A program made the position numbers and the translations under genes. The notes under the pieces are model-generated. The model had not been told where the DNA came from and did not search any database. It worked only from the letters and a program-made list of their open reading frames with translations. A DNA stretch of 45,571 nucleotides from Acidobacteria bacterium 13_2_20CM_57_17 (GTDB lineage Bacteria > Acidobacteriota > Terriglobia > Acidiferrales > UBA7541): the NCBI GenBank assembly GCA_001914785.1, contig MNDE01000146.1:1-45571 (forward strand). The letters are read 5' to 3'. Shown in pieces: positions 16,766-26,347 of this stretch; positions within the stretch are counted from its first letter, which is position 1, and every line of letters begins with the position of its first letter.

Positions 16766-16921
16766 ATGATTTTACGGACTTTTTTCTAGCAAGGGAATCG
16801 GCGGGACCAAAGCTCGAGACGCGAAAAGCAGGGCATGATGTAAGATTCGCACCACCGGCGCGACGCGCACTGGATTTTGCGCATTGGAGATGTAACCCTA
16901 GTCTTTCAGCTCTATAGGCCC

Positions 16922-17272
16922 ATGGGAACGTCTTGCCAAATTGCGGGATGCAAGAACGACACGCCAGCGGCACTCGCCGAACAGCGGCTGTGCGTGCTGC
17001 ACTTCACGCTTTCGCTGGAGGCCAGCTGTTCGGAGATGCGGCGGGAAACCGCGCTGGGCAACGCACCGCAGGAGCGCCAGCGGGAAATCATGAAGTTCAT
17101 CACAGAGCATGGGGAACGCCTGGCCCGCGTGGCAACGAGCGGCTTGCACTTGACGGACGACCTAAAGGCCAGAATCCTGAGCACTTTCCTGACACTGATG
17201 AACCTGCGGGAAAACCTCGACCGTTCGAACATGCGGAGTTCGTTCGGACGCTCCGGGCACCTGCCTCGTTGA
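16922..17272 (+). CDS. Small Cys-motif protein, unknown
   Basis: I do not recognise this 116-residue protein. The N-terminus has a possible zinc site, C-x3-C then C-x2-H (CQIAGC and CVLHF), in which the second pair follows after 13 residues. The rest is mostly helical and charged, with a Leu-rich amphipathic stretch near the end (LSTFLTLMNLRENL). No signal peptide or membrane helix. The ATG at 16922 is chosen; a TTG at 16877 would add 15 residues. The gene lies divergent from argR and convergent with the ThiF-like gene. Zinc binding is inferred from residue spacing only. Confidence 0.55.
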   Translation: MGTSCQIAGCKNDTPAALAEQRLCVLHFTLSLEASCSEMRRETALGNAPQERQREIMKFITEHGERLARVATSGLHLTDDLKARILSTFLTLMNLRENLDRSNMRSSFGRSGHLPR

Positions 17273-17306
17273 ATCACAAGTCCCGAAGCGGAAAAGAAGC
17301 GAGAGG

Positions 17307-18344
17307 TCAGGCGCCGATATACCTGGCGTAGAGAGAGCGCGCCACGGCGGGATCCTTGGTGCCTTTGAGAATGGCGCGGCCGTCGGCGAAGACGGTCATT
17401 TCATAAGGCGCAATCCCAAAGCGAAGCAGATACTCGTTTTGACGCACGTTATCGACGAGCGGCCGCAATCGAGCTTCGAGAACGCCGAGGTCGAGAGCCC
17501 GGGCGCGTTCGTGAATTTGGACGGAGTCACGGCCGCACATGGTAATGCGAGGCTGGATTTCTCCCTCAAGATAGGTGAAGTCGCGCCTGGAGCAGGCGCG
17601 GCAATCAGGATTGCGCGCCACGCCGATGGATTGCATGCGGCCGGTCCAGACGTCACAAGATAGCAGACGCCCATGAAGAGCTTCGGGGTGACCGGAGAGG
17701 ATTTTCAAAGCTTCGGCTACTTCCAGAGAGGCGATCAGATTGACGATGGGGCCGAGGACCCCGATGGTGTCGCAAGTTTCCTCGAGGCCCTGGGCAGTGG
17801 CGCCGGATTCGAGAAGGCAGGCGAGGCAGGCGGTTGCGCCGGGACGAACGGTCATGGTCAGGCCGTAGCTGGCAACGGCAGCCGCGTAAATCCAAGGGCG
17901 GCTGGATTTCACGGCGACGTCATTGACCAGGAAGCGCGTTTCGAAATTATCCGTGCCGTCGAGTAGCAGATCGACTCCATCGAGGAGTTCTTCTGCGTTG
18001 CGCGGACTCAGATCGGCGACCACACCTTCGATAGAGATGGACGAATTGATGGGGCGAAGCTTGCGTTCCGCGGCGACGGCTTTGGGAAGGGCGTTGAGGG
18101 CGTCGGATTCGTCGAATAGGGTCTGGCGCTGCAGGTTAGAGGGCTCGACGAAATCGCGATCGATGATTCGAAGGTAGCCGACGCCGGCGCGAACGAGAAG
18201 ATTCGCGGCGGCAGCGCCGATAGCGCCGCAGCCGACGATCGCCGCGCGTGAGGCGAGCAGCCGCTGCTGCCCTTCCGGGCCGATCCCGGCGAAAAGCATC
18301 TGGCGCGAGTATTTTTCCTGGAGAGAATCGTTCACAAAAGGCAT
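17307..18344 (-). CDS. ThiF/MoeB/HesA-type adenylyltransferase
   Basis: An E1-like enzyme that adenylates the C-terminal glycine of a small ubiquitin-like sulfur carrier. The nucleotide loop is AAIVGCGAIGAAAANLLVRAG. The acidic metal/nucleotide segment IIDRDFVEPSNLQRQTL follows, with the catalytic arginine in NLQRQ and the DGTDNFETR motif. The zinc cysteines form CLACL and CRAC pairs, and the potential thioester cysteine is in EETCDTIGVLGP. A C-terminal extension of about 100 residues (from MCGRDSVQI) resembles those of stand-alone MoeB-like proteins. Starts at the ATG 18344 or the GTG 18359. No carrier or synthase gene is adjacent, so whether it serves thiamine, molybdopterin or another pathway is open. 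Confidence 0.88.
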   Translation of the reverse strand: MPFVNDSLQEKYSRQMLFAGIGPEGQQRLLASRAAIVGCGAIGAAAANLLVRAGVGYLRIIDRDFVEPSNLQRQTLFDESDALNALPKAVAAERKLRPINSSISIEGVVADLSPRNAEELLDGVDLLLDGTDNFETRFLVNDVAVKSSRPWIYAAAVASYGLTMTVRPGATACLACLLESGATAQGLEETCDTIGVLGPIVNLIASLEVAEALKILSGHPEALHGRLLSCDVWTGRMQSIGVARNPDCRACSRRDFTYLEGEIQPRITMCGRDSVQIHERARALDLGVLEARLRPLVDNVRQNEYLLRFGIAPYEMTVFADGRAILKGTKDPAVARSLYARYIGA

Positions 18345-18449
18345 GGTCCCGGCAGGCACGGCGGAGCGCCTGCTAAGCTACATGATAGCGCCAAAGGGGA
18401 CGGGTCAGGCAACGCCGCTGTGCTAGGCTTCGTCTGAGCGAATGGAAAC

Positions 18450-21400
18450 ATGAAATCGCGCTGGGCCAATGGGTTGCGAGGTATCGTCGTGCTCGCGCTC
18501 CTGATAGGAGCCGCGCCGACACACGCGCAGACGCCGCCAGATGGCTCGGCAGCGAGTATTGCGAAGGAAGAACCGAAGATTGTGGCGATTCGCATCGTAA
18601 AAGAAAACGGGGAGGTTTTGTACAACACACCCTCGGGAATCACGGTGGAAACCGGCAAGCCTTTGGACCGTGGGAAAGTCGCGGAAAGCTTGCGCGCGCT
18701 TTACGGGACGGGAGATTACGCCGACCTGCGCGCGGCCGTAACACCAGAAGCAGATGGCGCGCGATTGGATTTCATAGTGCGTGAGAATTTATTTTTCAAC
18801 CAGGTGCGCATCGACGGTCTTTCCGCCCCTCCGAGCGAAGCCTCGGCAGCGGCAGCGATGCAAATCGCGCTGGGGCAGACGTACCGGCGTACGACCGTCG
18901 ACGAGGCGCTGGAGCGGCTGCGAGAGACGCTTCGTGAGGAGGGTTTGTACCAGGCGGTAGTCTCCGCGGAAACAGTGCCGCACCCGGAGACGCACCAGAT
19001 GGACATTATCGTGCACGTGAAGTCCGGACCTCGCGCACGCGTCGGCAACATCCAATTGAAGAACGAAATGGAGTACCGGGATGCGGAAATCCTTTCTCGG
19101 CTGAGAATGAAAGCGGGAAGCGACATCACGTCGGCCAAGCTGCAACGCGGAACAGACCGCATTCGAAAATATCTGATCAAGAAAGGCCATCTCAGCGGGC
19201 GAGCGGCAGGTCGCCGAGGCGACTATAACGCCACGAAGAACACGATTCCGCTGGAGTTGGATGTGACGGAAGGACCGCGCGTGCAGATCACCGTAACGGG
19301 CGCGAGTTTTTCTCAAGGCGAACTGAAAAAACTGATCCCGGTCTATCAGGAGGGGGCGGTTGACGCCGACCTTCTTGAAGAAGGGAAGCGCAATATTCGC
19401 GAGCGTCTGGAACGTCAGGGTTATTTCGACGCGGACGTGAATTACACGACCGAGACGCATGAGGCAAAGCCCGCTCGTGGCGTGGCGCGGGGCACAGAAG
19501 AAATAATCACGTACAAAGTGGAGCGGGGCAACCGGCACAAGCTTGTCGGGATTGAAATTACGGGGAACAAGTACTTCGACACGGAATTGCTGCGAAGCCG
19601 ATTGCAGATCTTCGGGGGCGCCTTCGCTTCAACGGGGCGTTTCAGCCGGAAGTTGGTGGATTCCGACGCGCAGTCGATGCGCGACCTGTACGAGGCAAAC
19701 GGTTTTCTCGATGCCAGGGTCGAGGCGCACGTGGAAGACAATTACAAAGGCAAAGAAGGAGATGTGTTTATCCGCTTCGAGGTGCAGGAAGGAAAGCAGA
19801 CGCGCGTGGCTTCGCTGTCGATCGAGGGGATTCATGCGTTCAAGGAGGAGGAACTTCTCGGAGTGATTGGTTCAACTCCGGGACAACCGTATTCGGATTT
19901 CGGCGTGACGACCGACCGGGACAATATTCTGGCACTCTATTTTAACGAGGGGTTTCCCGAGGCGAGCTTTTCAGCGACGGCGGAACGCGTTTCCGCGGCA
20001 CCGGCAGAACAAAAAACAGGAGTGGGCGAGGGCAACGTTTCCACAAAGGAAAATAAAGAGCAGAAAGAAAAGGAAACTAAATCGCAGATTGAACAGGCCG
20101 AGGCGGTTCGGCTGGTGTATCACATCCAGGAAGGTCCGCAAACGCTTGTGCGGCGCATTCTAGTCGGCGGATACCGGCACACGCGGCCCGGAGTGATTCA
20201 TCGAGAGGTGCACATAAAAGTTAAAGAGCCACTACGCGAAGGGGACGTCGTGGAATCGCAGAGGCGGCTGTACAACCTTGGAGTATTCAATCGCGTCACG
20301 ATCGAGCCGCAGAATGCCAACGGAACAAACCCAGAAAAGGACATCGTCGTTCTGGTCGAGGAGGCCAAGCGTTATACGCTAGCCTACGGCGGCGGATTCG
20401 AAGTGCAGAGACTCGCCAGCACCACGAGCCCGACTGGCGCGCAGATCGAAGCCGCACCGCGCGGAATTCTCGAAGTGAGCAAACTGAATCTGACCGGGCG
20501 CGGAGATTCGCTTTCCTTCAAACTGCGTGGCAGCACCTTGCAGGGGCGCGCGTTGCTGGGGTATTCGGCGCCGAATACTTTCGCCAATCCGCACTTCAGC
20601 TTTCAAGCGACGGCGTTTGCAGAAAAAACGCGCGATATCAATACGTTCACCGAGGACCGCTACGAGGGTTCGGTGCAGTTGACCGAGCAAGTCACGCCGC
20701 TGACAACAGTGCTCTACCGGTATGCCTTCCGCAAGGTTCAGGTCTCCAATCTAAAAATCCTGAGCGAGGAAGTGCCGCTCTTCAACCAGCCCACGCTGGT
20801 TTCACAGTTTGGAGTGACGTGGTTCCGCGATTCCCGCGACAGTCCCGCCGAGGCGTCGAAAGGAAGCTTCAACAGCGCCGACTTCAGCGACGCAGACACG
20901 AGGGTCGGATCGAGCGCCAGTTTCCTGCGATTCTTTTTTCAAAACTCCACGTACTACCCAATCAAACGGAGATTCAGTTTTGCGCGTTCCACGCGATTGG
21001 GCTTCTTGGTGCCTTATGGCGACACGGTATCCTTGACCTTCCCACCTCCCGCGCCCGGGCAGTGCATTCCAGGTACTGCGCCTTCGGGCCCGACTCCGAC
21101 GATCATTCCGCTCCCAGAGCGATTTTTTGCGGGTGGCGGAACGTCCCTGCGCGGCTTTGCGCTCAACCAAGCCGGACCGCGCGATGCTTGCACCGGTTTC
21201 CCGATCGGTGGTCAGGCTATGCTGGTGCTCAACCAGGAATTTCGCTTTCCGATGCGCTTACCGTTTATCGGGACATCTCTGGGAGGCGCTATCTTCTATG
21301 ACGGCGGCAACGTATACAGCCGGCTGAACCGGATCTCCTTCCATAGCATGTTGCCGGAGCCCACGTTTGCGCTGCAAAATCCGGCGCTGCCTGCGGGGCC

Positions 21401-21659
21401 AACAAACGTCCCGGTGTGCGCTACGAATTGCACCAATGAACTCAATTATTTTGCTCACACGGTCGGATTGGGCGTGAGGTACAAAACCCCAGTTGGTCCG
21501 ATCCGCATCGATTTTGGATACCAGCTGAATCGTCCGTTGTTTGTGATTCCGATTCCGTGTTCGAGCGGCGCCACGAATTGCCTGGTGGGCTCACTCGGGC
21601 AGCAAAGCACGCGGCTGCCGGGCTTTCAGATCTTTTTCAATCTGGGATCGAGCTTCTAG
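18450..21659 (+). CDS. Omp85-family outer-membrane protein with seven POTRA domains
   Basis: An outer-membrane protein-insertion factor of the BamA/TamA family. A signal peptide ends at THA|Q (residue 26). I count seven POTRA domains: about 43-113, 114-193, 195-275, 277-360, 362-448, 450-562 and 564-640. Each closes with a strand such as DIIVHVKSGP or VFIRFEVQEGK. The sixth carries a Lys/Glu-rich insert at about 515-550. A C-terminal beta-barrel (about 645-1069) contains FFAGGGTSLRGF, the conserved lid-loop-like segment, and ends in phenylalanine. Canonical BamA has five POTRA domains and TamA three. The stop overlaps the next start as TAGTG, and tamB follows two genes on. I cannot say from sequence whether it is the BamA or a TamA-like paralogue. 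Confidence 0.93.
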   Translation: MKSRWANGLRGIVVLALLIGAAPTHAQTPPDGSAASIAKEEPKIVAIRIVKENGEVLYNTPSGITVETGKPLDRGKVAESLRALYGTGDYADLRAAVTPEADGARLDFIVRENLFFNQVRIDGLSAPPSEASAAAAMQIALGQTYRRTTVDEALERLRETLREEGLYQAVVSAETVPHPETHQMDIIVHVKSGPRARVGNIQLKNEMEYRDAEILSRLRMKAGSDITSAKLQRGTDRIRKYLIKKGHLSGRAAGRRGDYNATKNTIPLELDVTEGPRVQITVTGASFSQGELKKLIPVYQEGAVDADLLEEGKRNIRERLERQGYFDADVNYTTETHEAKPARGVARGTEEIITYKVERGNRHKLVGIEITGNKYFDTELLRSRLQIFGGAFASTGRFSRKLVDSDAQSMRDLYEANGFLDARVEAHVEDNYKGKEGDVFIRFEVQEGKQTRVASLSIEGIHAFKEEELLGVIGSTPGQPYSDFGVTTDRDNILALYFNEGFPEASFSATAERVSAAPAEQKTGVGEGNVSTKENKEQKEKETKSQIEQAEAVRLVYHIQEGPQTLVRRILVGGYRHTRPGVIHREVHIKVKEPLREGDVVESQRRLYNLGVFNRVTIEPQNANGTNPEKDIVVLVEEAKRYTLAYGGGFEVQRLASTTSPTGAQIEAAPRGILEVSKLNLTGRGDSLSFKLRGSTLQGRALLGYSAPNTFANPHFSFQATAFAEKTRDINTFTEDRYEGSVQLTEQVTPLTTVLYRYAFRKVQVSNLKILSEEVPLFNQPTLVSQFGVTWFRDSRDSPAEASKGSFNSADFSDADTRVGSSASFLRFFFQNSTYYPIKRRFSFARSTRLGFLVPYGDTVSLTFPPPAPGQCIPGTAPSGPTPTIIPLPERFFAGGGTSLRGFALNQAGPRDACTGFPIGGQAMLVLNQEFRFPMRLPFIGTSLGGAIFYDGGNVYSRLNRISFHSMLPEPTFALQNPALPAGPTNVPVCATNCTNELNYFAHTVGLGVRYKTPVGPIRIDFGYQLNRPLFVIPIPCSSGATNCLVGSLGQQSTRLPGFQIFFNLGSSF

Positions 21660-22309
21660 TGCACGGGCTGACGATTCGTGCGCTTTTGGTCTCGTTATTC
21701 ATGACAATTGCACCGGGATGTCTGGCGACGCAAGAGGTTGTGGACGGTATTGCGGCACGAATTGAAAACGACATCATCCTATTGAGCGACATCCGGACAC
21801 TAAGCCGCTACCAGCAATTCCTAGACGGAAAATCGGAAACGGACTCCCGGATTCTAGACCGGTTGATCGATCAGTGGGTGGTGCGAACCGAAGCCGACCT
21901 TTCGCACTTCCCTCACCCGTACGACGCGGAGATTGAACGCGACCTGGAGCGCCTGCGAAAATCGTTCGCGTCGCCGGAGCAATACGAAGCTAGAAGAAAG
22001 CAGAGCGGGTTGAGGGAAGCGGAAGTGCGGACCGTCGTGGCCTCGCAACTGTACTTTAGCAACTACCTCGACTCGCGCTTTCGCCCCTCCGTGCAAGTCG
22101 ATTCAAAGGCGATTGAAGATTTTTATGCAAGCACCGTCGTGCCGCAGGCCAAAGCGCGCGGACAGGAACCTCCAACCTTGGATGCGGCGCATGACTTAGT
22201 CCAGGAAGCGCTGGTGCAGCGCGGCATCAACGAGCAAGCGGAGAAGTGGCTGAAGGAGAGCAGGGCGCGCCTGCACGTAGAGATTCTTCTGGATGGAGGG
22301 TCAAAGTGA
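21659..22309 (+). CDS. SurA N-terminal-like periplasmic protein without PPIase domain
   Basis: The mature protein begins QEVVDGIAARIENDIILLSDI, matching the N-terminal chaperone segment of SurA and related parvulins ('VVDxIvAvVnddiItlSel'). A helical region of about 120 residues and a C-terminal helix follow. The parvulin PPIase domain is missing, so at 216 residues it is about half the size of SurA. The start is GTG at 21659, sharing its G with the TAG stop of the Omp85 gene; an ATG at 21557 lies inside that gene and is unlikely. A hydrophobic signal runs through LLVSLFMTIAPGCLA, with cleavage near CLA|TQ; the Cys context is a poor lipobox. Probably a periplasmic chaperone for barrel proteins or for its operon partners. 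Its stop overlaps tamB. Confidence 0.8.
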   Translation: MHGLTIRALLVSLFMTIAPGCLATQEVVDGIAARIENDIILLSDIRTLSRYQQFLDGKSETDSRILDRLIDQWVVRTEADLSHFPHPYDAEIERDLERLRKSFASPEQYEARRKQSGLREAEVRTVVASQLYFSNYLDSRFRPSVQVDSKAIEDFYASTVVPQAKARGQEPPTLDAAHDLVQEALVQRGINEQAEKWLKESRARLHVEILLDGGSK

Positions 22310-25300
22310 CGCGGGAAACCCGCCGCCGGAAGTGGCGCTGGTTGCGACACGTCGCCTGGGTTCTCGGCGCGAAGATCATCCTGATCGTCACGGGCCTAAT
22401 GATATTCTTCGGCAGCGGCGCCGGCAACCCTTTGCTGACGCGCCTGCTTGTAAGCCGATTGGAACAAATGACCGGCGGCAAGGTGGAGTTGCACTCTCTA
22501 TCGATTCGCTGGCTGGCGATGCGGGCCACCATAAAGGGTCTGGTGATCCATGGGAAGGAACCCGCCGGCACGGAACCACTCTTTACCGCGGAGGAAGTAC
22601 AAGCAGATCTGCGCGTCGATTCGTTCTGGGGCAGGCGGATTTCGCTGAGTGAACTAGCCGTCCAAAAGCCACATGCACACGTCCTGGTTGAAAAGAACGG
22701 CAACACAAATGTGCCCACGCCCCAGCGGGCAGCCACCGTAAGCAAGCCTCTGCGCGACTCGCTATTCGGACTGCGCATCCGGCGGCTTGTGCTGACAGAC
22801 GGTTGGGTTCTCTACAACGACACGAAGACTCCAATTACCGTGCATGGAGGAGATTTGCGCTTCGACCTCGATGCGGGGGGCACAGTGGACCATCCTTTGT
22901 ACGTCGGCAACCTTGACTGGCAGACCATGCAGTTCACATCGAAACGCTACATGCCCCTGCCGGTAAGTCTTTCGGCAAAATTCACAGTCTGGCCCGATGG
23001 CTTCACGCTCGAGCAAGGCGTGCTTAGCGCGGGACACTCGCATCTCGATGCGCAAGCGGAGATGAATAACTTCTCGAATCCGCAGTGGAGTTTTCGCTAT
23101 AGAGGCTGGGTTGAACTGGTTGATTTCCGGGAAACGCTGCGCGAACCCACAGTGCCAACGGGAAGGGTTGATTTACGAGGAGAAGGCCGGTTCACCATGG
23201 ACCAGTTTAAGGGAAGCGGAAGCTATTCCGGGCAGAACATCGCGCTTCCGTACGATGTTTTTCATGCGACCGGACTCACCAGCGCCGGAAGCTACCAAAT
23301 CGACAACCGCGGCCTTGAGGTCCCGGATTTTTATGCCGGGGTTTCCGGCGGGAAAGTAACCGGGCGAGTAACGATGCGTTTCGACGGGGCGCAGTTCAGA
23401 GCAGTCACCCATGTGCAAGACGTGAGGCTGGCGGGAGTCCTGCCGTCTATCGAACATCGCGACTTCCCCATTGACGAACTGCACTGGGACGCACGGATGA
23501 CGGCGGACACTGTGGAAACCTGGAGCGGCCCTTTCCGGCACTTCGAGATTTCCGTAAATACCGTTTGGGAGAATCCAGAACAACCGGCGTCACACCATCA
23601 ACCGGTGAACGCTGCATGGAAATTCCGCTATCGGTACGATCCGGGGATCCTGACGATCGAATCCGGTGAGTTTGAAACGCCGTCTTCGCGCGGTACGATC
23701 GATGGCGTTCTTGCGCCGCAAAACACGATGATCAATTTGCAGTTCGATACAGGATCTCTGGAGATCTACAGGGATTTCATCAACGGTTTGCGTGGAGCAA
23801 AACCAGGTTCCACGGAGGCGGCGAAAGAAATTTCGGGGAGCGCGCGGTGGGACGGCAAAATCTTGGGCCCCTCAAGCAGCCCCACGTTTCAAGGTCACCT
23901 GCGTGGTGAGCGCGCGCGATACGACGGTTACTTTGTGGATTTCGTTGAAGGTGACCTGACGTATTCGCCTTCAGAGTTTACGCTGGAGCGCGGACACGCT
24001 CGAAGTGGCAACATGGAGACGGACATCGAGGGTTCGCTCTCCCTGACGAAATGGAGTTTTCTTCCAGCCAGCGGCTGGACGGCTGAGGCGAATCTCGAAA
24101 AAGTTCCGGCCGAAAGCCTGGAACAAGTGCTGGGGATGACTCTGCCCGTGAGTGGTTCGTTGACGGGCCAATTTCATGGACGCGGCACGCGGGCGCAGCC
24201 TACTGTCACTGGCCTCTTCGATCTGGCGGACGGCAAACTGTACGGGATTTCGTTCAATCGGCTTCGTGGACAACTAAACATATCCCCGGGTGAGGTGCGC
24301 ATCGCGGACGCGGAGCTGCGATTCTTCCCGCCAGGAAAAGAAAGTGGCCGCGGCGCGGGCATCATCACCGGGTCATTTGGTTACCGATCCAAGGACGAGA
24401 CGATTTCTGCTGACCTCGTGGGCGCAGCGCTACCGCTGGAAAATTTTGAAAAACTGCAATCGGCACGCCTGCCGGTGGGAGGACAGGTAACTTTCCGGTT
24501 GAGGGCCAGTGGCGCCTTGAAAACACCTCTCGGCGAGGGAACATTTCGCGTCGTGGACCTCCGCGTTGGGCAAGTGATTGTGGGCAGCTTCAACGGCAAT
24601 CTGACCTCAGACGGCCGCACAGCACACCTGGAACTGGGCTCCGCCATGACGACGGGAGAAATTTCCGGCGGCTATACGCTCGGACTTGCTGCTCCGTATC
24701 CCCTGACCGGAAAGGTTTCGATCAGGAATATTGACCTGGACCCATTTCTGCTCGCCGCGTTGCACGTGAAGGAATTTAGCGGTCACGCCAACGCAGACGG
24801 AGATATTTCGGTAGATGGTTCTCTGAACGAGCCGCAGAGCATCGTAGTGGATGCGAATTTTTCGCGCTTGACAATGAATTATGCCAATGTGCGCCTGGAG
24901 AACAGCGGACCGGTTCACTTCCGTTCTACGAAAGACAGCCTGGAAATCAACCCGGTAACCCTGCGGGGAACGGACACCAATTTGCAAATTGCGGGTTCGG
25001 TGCAGTTTGCCGGCCGGCGCACCGTGGGATTGCGCCTCAATGGGGCTCTAGACTTGCGGCTGATCAGCGGGTATGTGCCCAATCTGGACGCACGAGGTCC
25101 GGCGCAAATCAACGCGTCATTCGAAGGGACACTGGACCACCCACGCATCACCGGCCGCATACACATTGAAAATGCCTTCGCCCGCGCAGCGGATTTCCCC
25201 ACGGGACTCAATGCGATTCAGGGCGACGTGGTATTCGATGCCACGCGCCTGTACTTCGAGAATATGAGCGCGGAATCCGGCGGAGGCACCCTGCACCTCA

Positions 25301-26316
25301 CCGGCAGTGTGAATTACGCGGAAAGTCCCCTTCGCTATGACGTGAGCGTGCGCACCGATCGCGTGCGCATCCGCTACCCGGAGGGCATGAGTTGGCTGGT
25401 GGGAGGATCGTTGAGGCTGACCGGTACGCCGTCGGCAGGAGTGCTGTCGGGACGAGTGACCATCGACCGCGTCACTCTTACGCAAGGACTGGAAGTGGCG
25501 GGCATGCTGGTGTCGGCAAAGCAAGGCATCAGCGGTCCCACGACCAGTTCGCCGTACTTGCGAAATCTGCAATTTGACGTCGAAGCGCTATCGGCACCCG
25601 ATGCGCGCATGGAATGGCCCGGCGCGCAATTGCAAGCGGACGCGAATCTCCGTGTGCGGGGAACCTGGGAGCATCCGATTCTTCTCGGACATATCCACAT
25701 CCTGTCCGGGGATCTGTATTTTGCGGGCAACCGCTACCGTGTTTCGCGCGGCGATTTGAATTTTTCCAATCCGTTCCGGCTTGATCCGGTCTTGAATGTG
25801 GAAGCGACCACGACCATTCAGCAATATGAGATCACGCTGAATTTCAATGGCCCAGCCAGCAAGCTCACGCTGGCGTATCGCTCCGATCCGCCGCTTCCGG
25901 CGAACGATATCGTTACGCTGCTTGCGCTGGGGCAAACCAGTTCTGAGGCGACGACACGTAGTGGCGGAACGACTCAGAGCGGAACGGCGGGGGCTTCGGC
26001 GATTCTTTCCGAAGCGATTTCCAGCCAACTAGGCGGTCGCCTGGAGCGCTTGTTTGGGATAACGCGCTTCCGTGTTGATCCGGGCCTCGCCGGAGTGGGT
26101 TCGACGGGCTCCCAGCAAAGCGCTGCCTCGCGCATTACCGTCGAGCAACAGATTACCCGCAACCTCACCATTACTTACGTTTCGAATGTGAGCTCGACAC
26201 AGCAGCAAGTAATTCAGGTGGAATACAACGTGGACCGGAACGTCTCCATTGTGGGGCTGCGGGATCAGAACGGGACTTTCGGCATCGACATAAAAATCAA
26301 AAAGCGCTTTCAATAG
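22306..26316 (+). CDS. tamB: TamB-like translocation/assembly protein (DUF490)
   Basis: A 1336-residue AsmA/TamB-type protein. One N-terminal membrane helix (about residues 20-38, WVLGAKIILIVTGLMIFF) anchors it in the inner membrane. A long series of beta-rich repeats follows, as in the hydrophobic-groove bridge proteins. The C-terminal TamB/DUF490 domain is recognisable in DLYFAGNRYRVSRGDLNFSN and SDPPLPANDIVTLLALGQ. Family members span the periplasm and work with an Omp85 partner or carry lipid to the outer membrane. The start is GTG at 22306, overlapping the previous stop as GTGA, with GGAGGG at correct spacing; the upstream ATG at 22246 lies inside the previous gene. The last codons form one arm of a terminator used by the convergent gene. 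Confidence 0.92.
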   Translation: MTRETRRRKWRWLRHVAWVLGAKIILIVTGLMIFFGSGAGNPLLTRLLVSRLEQMTGGKVELHSLSIRWLAMRATIKGLVIHGKEPAGTEPLFTAEEVQADLRVDSFWGRRISLSELAVQKPHAHVLVEKNGNTNVPTPQRAATVSKPLRDSLFGLRIRRLVLTDGWVLYNDTKTPITVHGGDLRFDLDAGGTVDHPLYVGNLDWQTMQFTSKRYMPLPVSLSAKFTVWPDGFTLEQGVLSAGHSHLDAQAEMNNFSNPQWSFRYRGWVELVDFRETLREPTVPTGRVDLRGEGRFTMDQFKGSGSYSGQNIALPYDVFHATGLTSAGSYQIDNRGLEVPDFYAGVSGGKVTGRVTMRFDGAQFRAVTHVQDVRLAGVLPSIEHRDFPIDELHWDARMTADTVETWSGPFRHFEISVNTVWENPEQPASHHQPVNAAWKFRYRYDPGILTIESGEFETPSSRGTIDGVLAPQNTMINLQFDTGSLEIYRDFINGLRGAKPGSTEAAKEISGSARWDGKILGPSSSPTFQGHLRGERARYDGYFVDFVEGDLTYSPSEFTLERGHARSGNMETDIEGSLSLTKWSFLPASGWTAEANLEKVPAESLEQVLGMTLPVSGSLTGQFHGRGTRAQPTVTGLFDLADGKLYGISFNRLRGQLNISPGEVRIADAELRFFPPGKESGRGAGIITGSFGYRSKDETISADLVGAALPLENFEKLQSARLPVGGQVTFRLRASGALKTPLGEGTFRVVDLRVGQVIVGSFNGNLTSDGRTAHLELGSAMTTGEISGGYTLGLAAPYPLTGKVSIRNIDLDPFLLAALHVKEFSGHANADGDISVDGSLNEPQSIVVDANFSRLTMNYANVRLENSGPVHFRSTKDSLEINPVTLRGTDTNLQIAGSVQFAGRRTVGLRLNGALDLRLISGYVPNLDARGPAQINASFEGTLDHPRITGRIHIENAFARAADFPTGLNAIQGDVVFDATRLYFENMSAESGGGTLHLTGSVNYAESPLRYDVSVRTDRVRIRYPEGMSWLVGGSLRLTGTPSAGVLSGRVTIDRVTLTQGLEVAGMLVSAKQGISGPTTSSPYLRNLQFDVEALSAPDARMEWPGAQLQADANLRVRGTWEHPILLGHIHILSGDLYFAGNRYRVSRGDLNFSNPFRLDPVLNVEATTTIQQYEITLNFNGPASKLTLAYRSDPPLPANDIVTLLALGQTSSEATTRSGGTTQSGTAGASAILSEAISSQLGGRLERLFGITRFRVDPGLAGVGSTGSQQSAASRITVEQQITRNLTITYVSNVSSTQQQVIQVEYNVDRNVSIVGLRDQNGTFGIDIKIKKRFQ

Positions 26317-26329
26317 TCTGAAAGCGCTT
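26288..26329 (-). terminator. Rho-independent terminator inside the tamB 3' end
   Basis: AAGCGCTTTC (26302-26311) and GAAAGCGCTT (26320-26329) form a perfect 10-bp stem with an 8-base loop containing the tamB stop codon. Read on the minus strand the stem is followed by TTTTTGATTTTTATG, a classic T-tract, so it ends the convergent DUF2059 gene. On the plus strand there is no T-run; the stem may still protect the tamB message. Confidence 0.8.
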
Positions 26330-26347
26330 GTCGAGTTGCGAATCGCG

